Source of the DNA: Bacteroidales bacterium
GTDB lineage: Bacteria > Bacteroidota > Bacteroidia > Bacteroidales > Rikenellaceae
DNA: 64,000 nucleotides
Assembly: GCA_910574205.1 (NCBI GenBank)
Contig: CAJSYJ010000004.1
Span: forward strand, 310,001-374,000
Reading direction: 5' to 3'
In this document: positions 27,577 to 36,425 of the stretch, one piece after another
Position numbering within the stretch: the first letter of the stretch is position 1
Layout: each line of letters opens with the position of its first letter
Notes under the pieces: generated by a model
The model's input: only the letters and a program-made list of their open reading frames with translations
The model's database searches: none
What the model was told of the DNA's origin: nothing
Position numbers and translations under genes: made by a program

Positions 27577-29925
27577 TTAATAAATGTTGAGGCGCAGACC
27601 TATATAGAATTTACGCCCCATGAGGGGACCCCATACCACCGACGAGTTGAAGCCGGGAGAGTAGGGTGCCGACGCACCGAGTATGGCGTCGTGCTGCATG
27701 TAGTTGGCGATGTTCTCGCAGCCGGCGTAGAGCGTGAGGTTGCTGGCGCGGTAGCTTACCTGCGCATAGAACATCGGATATGACGGCGAGAGATGCTCCT
27801 GCGAGAGGTCGCCGTCGAGCGAGGGCAGACGCATCGGGCCGTTGTACTGCGCCGTGGCATCGAAGGTCCAGCGTCCTATGGCATACTGCACGTTCAGCAG
27901 ACCCTTGTAGCGCGATGTGAGCGGACGCTCTACGGCGATCTTCTCGCCGCCGCGGTCGAGCGTGATGCGCGAGTTGGTGTAGCGGAACGTGGCGAACAGG
28001 TCGAGTCCGCGAACGGGCGTCCAGTTGAAGTCGACCTGATAGTTGTCCGTGTAGGACTTGTCTTTGGAGTTGTAGACGAGTATCTCGTTCGACGCATTCT
28101 CCTGATCGAAGATCATCGTGTTGAAGAAGTGCGAACGGAAGTAGTCGAAGCTGATCGTGGCCTGATCGTCCTCGGCCAGACGGAACGTCTGCGACAGGCT
28201 GCCGCCGAATGTCACGGCCGACTCCATGTCGTCGCCGCCATTGAGAAGGTTGTCGGCAAGCCGTATCGTGCGCGAGGTGGTCATGACCCAGATGTTGTCC
28301 GTGATGAGGTTTACGCGGCGGTAGCCCATACCTGCCGAGGCGCGCAGCGTCGTGCGCGGCGTGATGCTCCAACGCAGATGCGAGCGCGGCGTGAGCAGCA
28401 TGCGGTCCTTGGCGTTGTGTATGTAGTAGTCGCCGCCGACGGCCGAGTAGTCGGCACGCATGCCCACCACCAGCGAGAACTTATCCTTGATCGAATAGGT
28501 GTATTCGGCATATACGCCCGGCTCGGAGATCGTCCCCTCGCCCGTGAGCGACCATGCGGGCATGACCGTCTTGTCGGCCACGCGGAAGGTGTGGTAGTCG
28601 TTGTCGAGCATGCGCACGTGCGCCGATGCGCCCACGTTGAGAGACGAGCGCAGCGAGAAGTAGTGGGCATACATGAGGTTGAACGACACGGCATTCTCTA
28701 CGACGTCGGCCGTATTCAGACCGAAATAGGAGTCGGTCGAGTAGTTGTCGTAGTCGAGGATCATCGCCAGATTGTTCTGCACGGCGTCGGCCTCGTCGCC
28801 GCCGAATGCCTGCTCGGCGCCGATAGGTATGCCGACCTTCATGTAGGCGTTTATGTCGCGGTTGTGTATCTTCGAGCCGTATATGGGCGTGTCGGTGGTA
28901 GCGCTCGGCAGCATCTGGTCGCGCATCGAGTTGCGGTAGTTCATCTGTCCGCCCAGACGCTGCTCGTCGACGACCTTCCAGCCCCAGCGGATCTGCGTGC
29001 CGCCCTCGGTCTGGTACAGCCATTTGTTCGCCACGTTGATCTGGTTGGCCTTGGGCATGTCGACGAAGCCGTCGTCGTTGTGGTCGTAGCGGCGCGTATC
29101 CATCGAGCCGTGGGCGAGGATGACCGTCGACAGACGCTTGTCGCGCGTGACGGGCAGTGCCGTCGAGAGGTTGATCTCGGGGCGCAGCTCGCTGTCGAAG
29201 TAGAGGTTGAGGAACAGCCGCTCGTCATCGGTGGGCTTGCGGTGTTCGAGGTTGATCTGTCCGGTTATGGCCTCGTGACCCGCCGTTACCGATGCCACGC
29301 CCTTGGATACCTGTATCGAGTTGAGCCACATGCCCGGTGTGTAGCTCAGACCGTAAGAGGCGCCCGCGCCCTGCATTATGGGGCGGTTCTCGTCGAGTAT
29401 CTGCGTGTAGGTGCCGGCCAGACCGAGCATCTTGATCTGGCGCGCGCCCGATATGGCGTCGCTGTAACCGACCGTAACCGAAGCCGAGTTCTCGAACGAC
29501 TCGGCCAGATTGCAGCAGGCCATTTTGCACAGTCCGGCGAACGAGATCTGCTCGTTGCGGGTTATGCCGCTCTGCTTGGCGTAGTTGCCCCGCTGGCGCG
29601 TTTCGATCATTACGGCGTCGATCGCCACCTCGTCGTCGGGCTGCATCTCGACCGTGAGGCCGCCGGTGTCGGCCGCAACGTCGATCTGCTGCGTCGTGTA
29701 TCCTAAAAACTTAATGGTAAGCGTCGAGGAGGCGCTGTTGCGTGCGAGCGCGAAGCTGCCGTCCGCCAGACTGGTCGTGCCGCTCGTGGTGCCCTCCCAT
29801 GAGATCGAGGCTCCGGGCAGTGCGCCTCCCGTCTGGGCGTCGATGACGCGGCCTGTGATATTTTGTGCCATGCCCGCAAGCGGGAACAGCAATAATGCAA
29901 GTATGGTTGATATTATTGTTTTCAT
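27577..29925 (-). CDS. TonB-dependent receptor with carboxypeptidase-regulatory-like domain
   Basis: A 782-residue outer-membrane transporter. After the signal peptide (MKTIISTILALLLFPLAGMA) comes a CarboxypepD_reg-like beta domain (GRVIDAQTGGALPGASISWE), the plug (IKMLGLAGTYTQILDENRPI, VSKGVASVTAGHEAITGQI) and a barrel with many aromatic strand ends, finishing RKFYIGLRLNIY. A longer upstream frame has no signal. Flanking genes (HMA protein downstream, His/Cys-rich exported protein upstream) suggest a metal, probably copper, substrate, but the substrate is an inference. Confidence 0.9.
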   Translation of the reverse strand: MKTIISTILALLLFPLAGMAQNITGRVIDAQTGGALPGASISWEGTTSGTTSLADGSFALARNSASSTLTIKFLGYTTQQIDVAADTGGLTVEMQPDDEVAIDAVMIETRQRGNYAKQSGITRNEQISFAGLCKMACCNLAESFENSASVTVGYSDAISGARQIKMLGLAGTYTQILDENRPIMQGAGASYGLSYTPGMWLNSIQVSKGVASVTAGHEAITGQINLEHRKPTDDERLFLNLYFDSELRPEINLSTALPVTRDKRLSTVILAHGSMDTRRYDHNDDGFVDMPKANQINVANKWLYQTEGGTQIRWGWKVVDEQRLGGQMNYRNSMRDQMLPSATTDTPIYGSKIHNRDINAYMKVGIPIGAEQAFGGDEADAVQNNLAMILDYDNYSTDSYFGLNTADVVENAVSFNLMYAHYFSLRSSLNVGASAHVRMLDNDYHTFRVADKTVMPAWSLTGEGTISEPGVYAEYTYSIKDKFSLVVGMRADYSAVGGDYYIHNAKDRMLLTPRSHLRWSITPRTTLRASAGMGYRRVNLITDNIWVMTTSRTIRLADNLLNGGDDMESAVTFGGSLSQTFRLAEDDQATISFDYFRSHFFNTMIFDQENASNEILVYNSKDKSYTDNYQVDFNWTPVRGLDLFATFRYTNSRITLDRGGEKIAVERPLTSRYKGLLNVQYAIGRWTFDATAQYNGPMRLPSLDGDLSQEHLSPSYPMFYAQVSYRASNLTLYAGCENIANYMQHDAILGASAPYSPGFNSSVVWGPLMGRKFYIGLRLNIY

Positions 29926-30068
29926 GTTATCCGCTGATTGATTCAAGAGATAATAGTCGAATCTCTTTCGACCTTTTCTTCGCCTCGGCACGGCCCGAAC
30001 GGGTTCGGCTCTGCGTGCGGCCGGACGAAGAATGCGCGGGAGGCCACATGCGGGCATCCTGCGACGAC

Positions 30069-30476
30069 TCAAATCGATGCGGGAGGCGCCCGGAGCGATG
30101 CCGGGCATGCGTGCGACGCCAAGAGCGGCGGCGGCGATACCGGATAGTAGACGTGTCTTGCCGCGACAGGCGGCATGATGCTGTATTGCCGATTGTCGTC
30201 GGGCGTGCCGTATGCGGGCTGCATGAGCTGCATTCCCGTATTGTGGCTGTCGCTCTTAGTCGAGAGTTCTATATAGATGTCGGCCTGACGTGCGTGGACA
30301 TGCTCGCAGCACGGCTCGGCGAACTCCTGCCCGTGGCATATGCAGTCGGCAGAGTGGTGTGCGTGGTTGTGGTGGCAGTGGTGGTCGCACAGCAGCGATG
30401 CGGCCGCAGTGCCTCCGCTTGCCGCCATATAGACGACGAGCATCAGCGAAGCCGCTATTTTTCTCAATCCTGCCAT
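30069..30476 (-). CDS. His/Cys-rich exported protein, putative metal binder
   Basis: A 135-residue protein with an N-terminal signal peptide or membrane anchor (about residues 8-27, LMLVVYMAASGGTAAAS), followed by a dense metal-ligand run LLCDHHCHHNHAHHSADCIC and CCEHVHARQ. The rest is proline-rich with no family match. The run of His and Cys after export suggests Cu or Zn binding at the periplasmic face. It is 10 bp downstream of the PqqD-like gene and 143 bp upstream of the TonB receptor gene, all on the minus strand. Confidence 0.7.
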   Translation of the reverse strand: MAGLRKIAASLMLVVYMAASGGTAAASLLCDHHCHHNHAHHSADCICHGQEFAEPCCEHVHARQADIYIELSTKSDSHNTGMQLMQPAYGTPDDNRQYSIMPPVAARHVYYPVSPPPLLASHACPASLRAPPASI

Positions 30477-30486
30477 ATCGATAACG

Positions 30487-30756
30487 TTACTGCTCCAACA
30501 AGCCGCACTCGGCGAGCTTATCGATCCAGCGGCGCGCGTCGTCGGAGGCCTTTCGGGCGTCGACGTCGTAGCGCTCGACCAGAAGCCTTGCCGCAGTCCC
30601 GGCGTCGAAATCCCTGCCCGCGAGCGACTGCCAGAGATAGAGCGAGGTGCTGTTCAGAGAGACGATGCGTGTCATCTCTCCGCCCGCCTGCCCCTGCATG
30701 ATGACAACATGCTCGCCGGCCATTTCGCGTACCTTGTATTGCTCCTTGATCTTCAT
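30487..30756 (-). CDS. PqqD-like small protein
   Basis: An 89-residue protein with the PqqD fold pattern: MTRIVSLNSTSLYLWQSLAG followed by a winged-helix-like segment (AARLLVERYDVDARKASDDA) and a short C-terminal helix. PqqD-type domains bind precursor peptides for radical-SAM or related maturases, or are stand-alone. No maturase or precursor is adjacent in the window, so the partner is unknown. It has its own -7 box (30785-30792) and may head the minus-strand metal cluster. Confidence 0.75.
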   Translation of the reverse strand: MKIKEQYKVREMAGEHVVIMQGQAGGEMTRIVSLNSTSLYLWQSLAGRDFDAGTAARLLVERYDVDARKASDDARRWIDKLAECGLLEQ

Positions 30757-30784
30757 CGTATGCTCGCATACCTAATTTGTCACG

Positions 30785-30792
30785 CAAATATA
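30785..30792 (-). promoter_or_regulatory. -7 box for the PqqD-like gene
   Basis: TATATTTG on the minus strand, with a TTTTTGC element 19 nt farther upstream as -33 box; 29 nt before the gene start. Confidence 0.6.
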
Positions 30793-30832
30793 CTAAAAAA
30801 ATACAAACCTCGCAAAAATTCATATGTTTACT

Positions 30833-31189
30833 CCCGTCCGGACAAAAAGCTGCGGGGCTGGTTCTGTGTTCTGGCCTATTCCTACATTGGCTTCGCCGAA
30901 GATACTTCGCCTCGGAAAAAATACGAGCGAGCTTGCTTTTTTCTCTCGGCTTATACGTATCTTTGGCTTCGCCGAAGATACTCATGCTCGGCAAATTGCA
31001 TGCGAGCTTGCTTTTGTGTTGTGGCTTATACGTATCTTTGACTTCGTCGAAGATACTTCGCCTCGGCATAATCAAGCTAACGCTTGTTTCTGCTCTCGAC
31101 TTTTCGTACTTTGGCTTCGTCGAAGATACTTCGCCTCGGAAAAAATGCAAGCGAGCTTGCTTTTTTCTCTCGGCTTATACGTATCTTTG
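30833..31189 (+). repeat. Tandem promoter-bearing repeats upstream of recQ
   Basis: Four units of about 75 bp (30889-30965, 30966-31040, 31041-31113, 31114-31189) plus a degenerate copy at 30833-30888. Each has CTTCGYCGAAGATACT, a CGAGCTTGC-type palindrome and, in units 1, 2 and 4, CGGCTTATACGTATCTTTG ending in the -7 box TATCTTTG. Unit 3 has only TACTTTG and would be a weak promoter. The last box is 4 nt before the recQ ATG. A similar unit precedes tgt at 37966-38067. Confidence 0.9.
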
Positions 31190-31193
31190 TCCT

Positions 31194-33113
31194 ATGGAAC
31201 AATCCGTAGAGAACGGGGCTGGACGCTTGGAGCAGGTGTTGGAGAGGTGGTGGGGCTACAAGTCTTTCCGCCCGATGCAGCGCGAGATCGTCGAGTCGGT
31301 GCTGGCGGGGTGCGACACGCTCGCACTGATGCCCACCGGCGGCGGCAAGTCGCTGCTCTACCAGCTGCCGACGATGGCCGGCCAGGGTCTGTGCATAGTC
31401 GTCACGCCGCTCATCGCCCTTATGAAGGATCAGGTCGACCGCCTGCGTTCGCGCGGCATAGCCGCCGTGGCCGTCCATTCGGGCATGGATGCGCGCCGCA
31501 TCGACATAGCGCTGGACAACTGCGCCTACGGCGACGTGAAGTTTCTCTATATCGCACCCGAGCGTCTGGCCACGGATACGTTCCGCCTGCGCTTGCAGCG
31601 CATGAATGTCGCGCTGCTGGCCGTCGACGAGGCGCACTGCATATCGCAGTGGGGCTACGACTTCCGACCCTCCTACCGCCGCATAGCCGAGATCAGGCGG
31701 CTGCTGCCGGGCGTGCCCGTGCTGGCGCTCACGGCATCGGCGACGGAGACTGTCGCGGCCGATATAATGGATTCGCTCTCTTTCGGCGAGCCGCGCATCA
31801 TGCGCAGCAGTTTCGCCCGTCCCAACCTGTCTTATGTGGTCAGGCGCACCGAGGACAAGTTCGGTCAGCTCGTGCGCATGCTGTCGAGCGTCGCCGGCTC
31901 GGCCATAGTCTATATGCGGACGCGCGACGGCGTGGAGCAGCTTTGCGCGCAGCTTACGGCCGAGGGCGTCGGCGCGAGTTTCTATCACGGAGGTCTGCCG
32001 GGCGAGGAGCGCTCGATACGGCAGGAGGAGTGGACTTCGGGCAAGGTGCGTGTAATGGTGGCCACCAATGCCTTCGGCATGGGTATCGACAAGGCCGACG
32101 TGCGGCTCGTCGTCCACTACTCGATGTGCGACTCGCTCGAAGCGTACTATCAGGAGGCCGGCCGCGCAGGCCGCGACGGCCGCCGCAGCTATGCCGTGCT
32201 GCTCTGCTCGGCGGACGACCCCGACCGCATCGCCAAGCGCTTCGAGGCGGAGTTTCCTCCGATAGAGGATATAAAACGCGTCTACGAGCGTATATCGAAC
32301 TATCTGCAAGTGGCCGTTGGCGACGGGCGCGGAGCCTCGTTCGTGTTCAACATCCACGACTTCTGCCGCCGCGAGCGGTTATACGCCGGGCGCGTGGTCG
32401 GGGCATTGAAGCTCTTGCAGCAGAACGGCTACATGACGCTGCTGGACGAGGACGACAATCCCGCGCGGCTGATGTTTACCGTCGGCCGCGACGACCTATA
32501 CCGCCTGCATGCGGGTTCGGACCGCTACGATGCCGTGCTGAGGGCGATCCTGCGCCTCTACAACGGCGTCTTCTCGTCATTCCGTCCGATAGACGACAAC
32601 CGCATAGCCGCAGCTGCGGGCTGCGATGTGCACTGCGTGCGCGAGACGCTCAAATCGCTGTGGCGCATGCACGTGATACGTTACATACCCTCGTCGCGTT
32701 CGCCGATGATACTCTTCGATACCGAGCGTCTGCCGACCGCCGACCTCTATATCGCCCCCGAAACCTATCGCCGCCGCTACGACATGATGCACGAACGCTT
32801 CTCGAACATGCTCCGCTATGCCGAGTCGGACGAGGAGTGCCGCAGTGTGGCGATAAGCCGCTACTTCGGCGAGCACGATGCTGCCCCGTGCGGCGTGTGC
32901 GACGTGTGTCTCGACCGCAGACATCGTGGCAGGCGAGGCGGCGAGTTGCCTGAGAAGATACTGTCGCTGCTGAAAATCAGGCCGATGCCCGTCCGTGAGC
33001 TGATCGATTCCGTGGGCGGAGATGCCCGCCGTGCGGCCGAAGCTGTCGACAAGTTGATCTCGGAGGGTAAAATTTCGCTCGGCGCGCAAGGAAAACTCGC
33101 GATAATTGAGTAA
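31194..33113 (+). CDS. recQ: ATP-dependent DNA helicase RecQ
   Basis: A 639-residue 3'-5' DNA helicase for recombinational repair. Walker A PTGGGKS is at residues 47-53, VDEAHCIS at 144-151 (DEAH), helicase motifs ATNAFGMGIDKADVR and YYQEAGRAGRDG follow, and the RQC zinc ligands include CGVCDVC. The C-terminus (RPMPVRELIDSVGGDARRAAEA) is a winged-helix tail. The ATG at 31194 begins MEQSVENGAG, immediately after the -7 box at 31182-31189, so its mRNA may be leaderless. Longer in-frame extensions run through the promoter repeats and are not coding. Confidence 0.94.
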   Translation: MEQSVENGAGRLEQVLERWWGYKSFRPMQREIVESVLAGCDTLALMPTGGGKSLLYQLPTMAGQGLCIVVTPLIALMKDQVDRLRSRGIAAVAVHSGMDARRIDIALDNCAYGDVKFLYIAPERLATDTFRLRLQRMNVALLAVDEAHCISQWGYDFRPSYRRIAEIRRLLPGVPVLALTASATETVAADIMDSLSFGEPRIMRSSFARPNLSYVVRRTEDKFGQLVRMLSSVAGSAIVYMRTRDGVEQLCAQLTAEGVGASFYHGGLPGEERSIRQEEWTSGKVRVMVATNAFGMGIDKADVRLVVHYSMCDSLEAYYQEAGRAGRDGRRSYAVLLCSADDPDRIAKRFEAEFPPIEDIKRVYERISNYLQVAVGDGRGASFVFNIHDFCRRERLYAGRVVGALKLLQQNGYMTLLDEDDNPARLMFTVGRDDLYRLHAGSDRYDAVLRAILRLYNGVFSSFRPIDDNRIAAAAGCDVHCVRETLKSLWRMHVIRYIPSSRSPMILFDTERLPTADLYIAPETYRRRYDMMHERFSNMLRYAESDEECRSVAISRYFGEHDAAPCGVCDVCLDRRHRGRRGGELPEKILSLLKIRPMPVRELIDSVGGDARRAAEAVDKLISEGKISLGAQGKLAIIE

Positions 33114-33118
33114 ATTTG
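33111..33118 (+). promoter_or_regulatory. -7 box for the 3'-5' exonuclease gene
   Basis: TAAATTTG, whose TAA is also the recQ stop codon. It is 23 nt before the ATG at 33142 and excludes an upstream in-frame ATG at 33106. No clear -33 box. Confidence 0.5.
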
Positions 33119-33141
33119 CCGATCGTATAATTTATGCTCGA

Positions 33142-33735
33142 ATGACATTTCTCCCGACAATATCGAACGACGAAGTGGCCGCGCTGCCTACTGCGGAGTT
33201 TGCGGGACGCATAGTGGTCGTCGACGACGAGTCGAAGATCGAGGCCGCGTGCCGCGATCTGAGCTCGTGCACGGTCGTAGGCTTCGACACCGAGACGCGC
33301 CCTTCGTTCAAGGCCGGCGTGACCAACAAGGTGTCGCTGTTGCAGCTTTCGACACCCGAGACATGCTATCTGTTCCGTCTCAACCGCATTCGTCTCGACA
33401 ACCGCATATTGAAGATCCTTACTACGAAGCGCATCGTCAAGGTCGGTGCCGACGTGGCGGGCGACATGCGTTCGCTGCATGTGCTGCGCTCGTTCCGCGA
33501 GCAGGGCTTCGTCGACTTGCAGCAGCTGGCTGCCGGCAGCGGCATCGAGGAGAAGAGCCTGCGCAAGCTGGCGGCCATAACCCTCGGGCTGCGCGTATCC
33601 AAGGCGCAGCGGCTGAGCAACTGGGAGGCCGCGACGCTGACCCCTCAGCAGATGATGTATGCCGCCGTCGACGCATGGATATGTATCGAGATACTGCGCC
33701 GCTTGGAGCGACGGGGCGATGATAAAAGAGGATAA
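33142..33735 (+). CDS. RNase D-like 3'-5' exonuclease domain protein
   Basis: A 197-residue DnaQ-like (DEDD) nuclease of the RNase D group. Motif I FDTETRPSFKAGV (DxE), motif II GADVAGDM and motif III YAAVDAWICIEIL (YxxxD) are seen. Small stand-alone members lack HRDC domains. The start at 33142 is preferred over 33106. It overlaps no gene and is followed 18 bp later by the RlmI-like gene. Confidence 0.88.
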   Translation: MTFLPTISNDEVAALPTAEFAGRIVVVDDESKIEAACRDLSSCTVVGFDTETRPSFKAGVTNKVSLLQLSTPETCYLFRLNRIRLDNRILKILTTKRIVKVGADVAGDMRSLHVLRSFREQGFVDLQQLAAGSGIEEKSLRKLAAITLGLRVSKAQRLSNWEAATLTPQQMMYAAVDAWICIEILRRLERRGDDKRG

Positions 33736-33753
33736 CAAGATTAAACCGATCTT

Positions 33754-34980
33754 ATGGGACATATAACGGAAGACCGCGACGACGCCATTGCGCGCATATA
33801 TCTCCGCCGCGGCAAGGAGGAGTCGCTGCTCAGGCGCCACCCGTGGATATTTTCGGGCGCGTTGGAGCGTATCGAGTGTGCGGGCGACGGCATCGCCGAG
33901 GGAGAGATCGTCGACGTATACACCTCGCGCGGCGAGTTCATCGCACGCGGCCATTACCAGATAGGCTCTATCGCCGTGCGCGTGCTGGCCTTCGAGCGAG
34001 TTGCGATCGATCGGGCATGGTGGTGCGGGCGCATCGGCGAGGCATACGCCCTGCGGCGCGCGCTGTCGCTGACGGACAACCCTTCGACCGACTGCTACCG
34101 TCTGGTGCACGGCGAGGGCGACTCGCTGCCGGGTCTGGTCGTCGACATATATGGTACGACGGCCGTCGTGCAGTGCCATTCGGTGGGCATGTACCGCTCG
34201 CGCAGCGTCATCGCCGATGCTATATGCGAATGCTACGACGGCAGGATCGAGGCCGTCTACGACAAGAGCTCGCAGACGTTGCCCTTCAAGGCCGATCTGG
34301 GCGCTGTCGACGGATATCTGCGCGGCCGTGCTGCGCAGATGCCGCTAACGGTCAGCGAGAACGGTCTGCTGTACAACGTCGACTGGGAGCACGGACAGAA
34401 GACGGGCTTCTTCCTCGACCAGCGGGTCAACCGCGATCTGGTGCGCCGCTATGCCCGCGGCCGCAACGTGCTCAACACGTTCTGCTATACGGGCGGATTT
34501 TCGGTCAACGCCTTTGCCGGCGGCGCGGCCGAGGTGTGCTCGATCGACTCGTCGGAGCGTGCCGTGCAGCTGGCCGAGAAGAACGTGAGACTCAACTTCG
34601 GCGACGGGGCGCGCCATACGGCGCTGGCCGTCGATGCCGTCGAGTATCTCAAATCGATCGGCGATCGTTACGACATGATAATCCTCGACCCGCCCGCCTT
34701 CGCCAAGCACCACAAGGTGCTGGGCAATGCGTTGCAGGGCTATAAGCGAATCAATGCGCGCGCTATGTCGCAGATCAGACCGGGCGGCATACTCTTTACC
34801 TTCTCCTGCTCGCAGGCCGTGAGCCGCGACCTGTTCCGCACGACCGTATTTTCGGCTGCGGCCATAGCGGGACGCCGGGTGCGCATACTGCATCAGCTCA
34901 CGCAGCCGGCCGACCACCCGGTCAACATATACCACCCCGAGGGAGAATATCTCAAAGGACTGGTTCTCTACGTCGAATAA
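33754..34980 (+). CDS. RlmI-type rRNA methyltransferase with PUA domain
   Basis: A 408-residue class I SAM-dependent methyltransferase that likely makes m5C1962 in 23S rRNA. N-terminal PUA-like domain (EGEIVDVYTSRGEFIARGHY), middle region (VHGEGDSLPGLVVDIY) and the catalytic domain with FCYTGGFSVNAFAGGAAEV (SAM motif I) and MIILDPPAFAK (DPP(A)F motif). Length agrees with RlmI. It lies directly before four small lipoprotein genes and may be their promoter-proximal gene. Confidence 0.9.
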   Translation: MGHITEDRDDAIARIYLRRGKEESLLRRHPWIFSGALERIECAGDGIAEGEIVDVYTSRGEFIARGHYQIGSIAVRVLAFERVAIDRAWWCGRIGEAYALRRALSLTDNPSTDCYRLVHGEGDSLPGLVVDIYGTTAVVQCHSVGMYRSRSVIADAICECYDGRIEAVYDKSSQTLPFKADLGAVDGYLRGRAAQMPLTVSENGLLYNVDWEHGQKTGFFLDQRVNRDLVRRYARGRNVLNTFCYTGGFSVNAFAGGAAEVCSIDSSERAVQLAEKNVRLNFGDGARHTALAVDAVEYLKSIGDRYDMIILDPPAFAKHHKVLGNALQGYKRINARAMSQIRPGGILFTFSCSQAVSRDLFRTTVFSAAAIAGRRVRILHQLTQPADHPVNIYHPEGEYLKGLVLYVE

Positions 34981-35003
34981 CACAGAAAGAAAAGATAAAG
35001 CCT

Positions 35004-35276
35004 ATGAAGAGATTTGTAACGGCCGTATCGTCGCTCGTGGCGGTTGCGGCATGTAGCGGCGGCGGCGAGGGCGTAGTGCTCGACGAGTTCGCGGCGGGCG
35101 AGACGGCAGCCAATGCCGAGGCGTTGTGCGACGAAATCGCGGCGGCCGCGAGTTACGACGAGTTCCGTGCCGCGCGTGCGAAGCTCGACGACTACCGCGA
35201 GGCCTATCGCACGCAGTTGGGCGGCGAGGCGTATACCGAATTTTTGGAGTTGTGCAAAGAGTCATTGAATATTTAA
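35004..35276 (+). CDS. Small lipoprotein (first of four)
   Basis: A 90-residue protein with signal peptide and lipobox VAAC (Cys about residue 17). The mature part is helical and ends DDYREAYRTQLG followed by EAYTEFLELC, a pattern shared with the next three proteins. No known family. Located 23 bp after the RlmI-like gene. Confidence 0.75.
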   Translation: MKRFVTAVSSLVAVAACSGGGEGVVLDEFAAGETAANAEALCDEIAAAASYDEFRAARAKLDDYREAYRTQLGGEAYTEFLELCKESLNI

Positions 35277-35280
35277 TATT

Positions 35281-36003
35281 ATGAAAACAAGATGTCTCAT
35301 ATCCGCAGCTGCGGCAGCGTCTCTGCTCCTTGCCTCGTGCGGCAGCGGAGTCAGGATAACCAAGCCTCTTGCAGATGCACAGAAGATCATCGACCGTGCG
35401 CATCTGGTCGAGACAGAGTCGGAGCTGCGCGAGCTCGAACGGCTCGCCAGCGACTACGAGCTGGCCTACCGGCGCAGCATAGACGGTGCGTCGGCCGAGC
35501 GTTTCAAGGCTCTTACGGCCGATGCTCTCGATGCTGCGGCGCTTGCTGTCGAGCGTAACCGCGAGCAGGCCGAGCACGATGCCGCACTCGGCGCCGAGCT
35601 GGATGCCGCTCTGGATGCTATCGACCGCGCATGGCGCTTGGATCTGACCACGCCCGACGAGGACGGCCGCATCGTCGAGGAGCTGGCCGGACGTGTCGCG
35701 GCGATCGATGCCGGCATCGGGGAGTTGCGCGAGCAGTACGCCCTGATCGACGAGAAGTTGGAGTCGGTCGACTATTACGACGACGATGCCGATGCGCAGT
35801 TGGAGCGCTATGCGGCCGAGCAGGAGCGCATAGAGAACCGTGTAGCGGAGTTGTCGCGCGAGCGCGAGGCCGTCGAGGACGAGATAACAATGTATACTTT
35901 GGCCTATCGCTTGCAGCGTGGACGGACATTCGTCCCCTCTTCGGAGATGTGTCCGGCGGAGGCTGCGGCCGATAACTGCGACGAGTGCCCCGATGCGCAG
36001 TAG
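35281..36003 (+). CDS. Coiled-coil lipoprotein (second of four)
   Basis: A 240-residue protein with lipobox LLASC (Cys at residue 20) and a mostly helical, charged mature chain, including a likely coiled coil around residues 100-200 (VERNREQAEHDAALGAEL, YAAEQERIENRVAELSRE). The YELAYRRSIDG...FKALTADAL segment is the counterpart of the small lipoprotein upstream. It starts 4 bp after the first gene, suggesting translational coupling. Function unknown; an envelope scaffold is only a guess. Confidence 0.75.
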   Translation: MKTRCLISAAAAASLLLASCGSGVRITKPLADAQKIIDRAHLVETESELRELERLASDYELAYRRSIDGASAERFKALTADALDAAALAVERNREQAEHDAALGAELDAALDAIDRAWRLDLTTPDEDGRIVEELAGRVAAIDAGIGELREQYALIDEKLESVDYYDDDADAQLERYAAEQERIENRVAELSREREAVEDEITMYTLAYRLQRGRTFVPSSEMCPAEAAADNCDECPDAQ

Positions 36004-36412
36004 CGGTCTTGTATCTGCGGCGGCGTGCATCGCAGTCGTGCTGGCGGCATGTGGCTGCCGGCATAGCGCAGCCGGCGGTGTCGCGAATGCCGGCGCCGAG
36101 CCTACGCCGAGCGAGTGCGCTGTCGGATTCAGGAGAGTATACGACTCGCTTACAGTGGCCTACGAATGTCTGTACGACTGTCGTCGCGAGGCTCTCTCTA
36201 CGGTCGATGCTGCTCTGCGGCGCGAGAAGCTGGCTGCGGCCGACTCGCTCGGGGCGCTGTTGGCCGGGCGTTGCGGCGAGATGGAGTCGGCATGGCGTCG
36301 TGCCGCCGTCGAATACTATGATCGCGGCGACGGCTCCTTTACGGAGTTCTGCCGTGCGGCGGGTATAGACTCGGCAGCGCTCGACATCGGGCTGTGCCGT
36401 CGGGACAAGTAG
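35993..36412 (+). CDS. Small lipoprotein (third of four)
   Basis: A 139-residue protein with lipobox LAAC (VVLAACGC). The mature part is helical and carries SAWRRAAVEYYDRGDGSFTE with FCRAAGIDSAALDI after it, similar to the following gene's YLERSDEEFETFCRLL. The start ATG overlaps the previous stop codon by 11 bp. No recognised family. Confidence 0.72.
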   Translation: MRSSGLVSAAACIAVVLAACGCRHSAAGGVANAGAEPTPSECAVGFRRVYDSLTVAYECLYDCRREALSTVDAALRREKLAAADSLGALLAGRCGEMESAWRRAAVEYYDRGDGSFTEFCRAAGIDSAALDIGLCRRDK

Positions 36413-36425
36413 AAAAAAGTCTGTT

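Noticed and set aside
30777..31193. N-terminal extension of recQ
   Set aside because: Extension runs through the promoter repeats and translates each repeat; RecQ homologues start near the chosen ATG.
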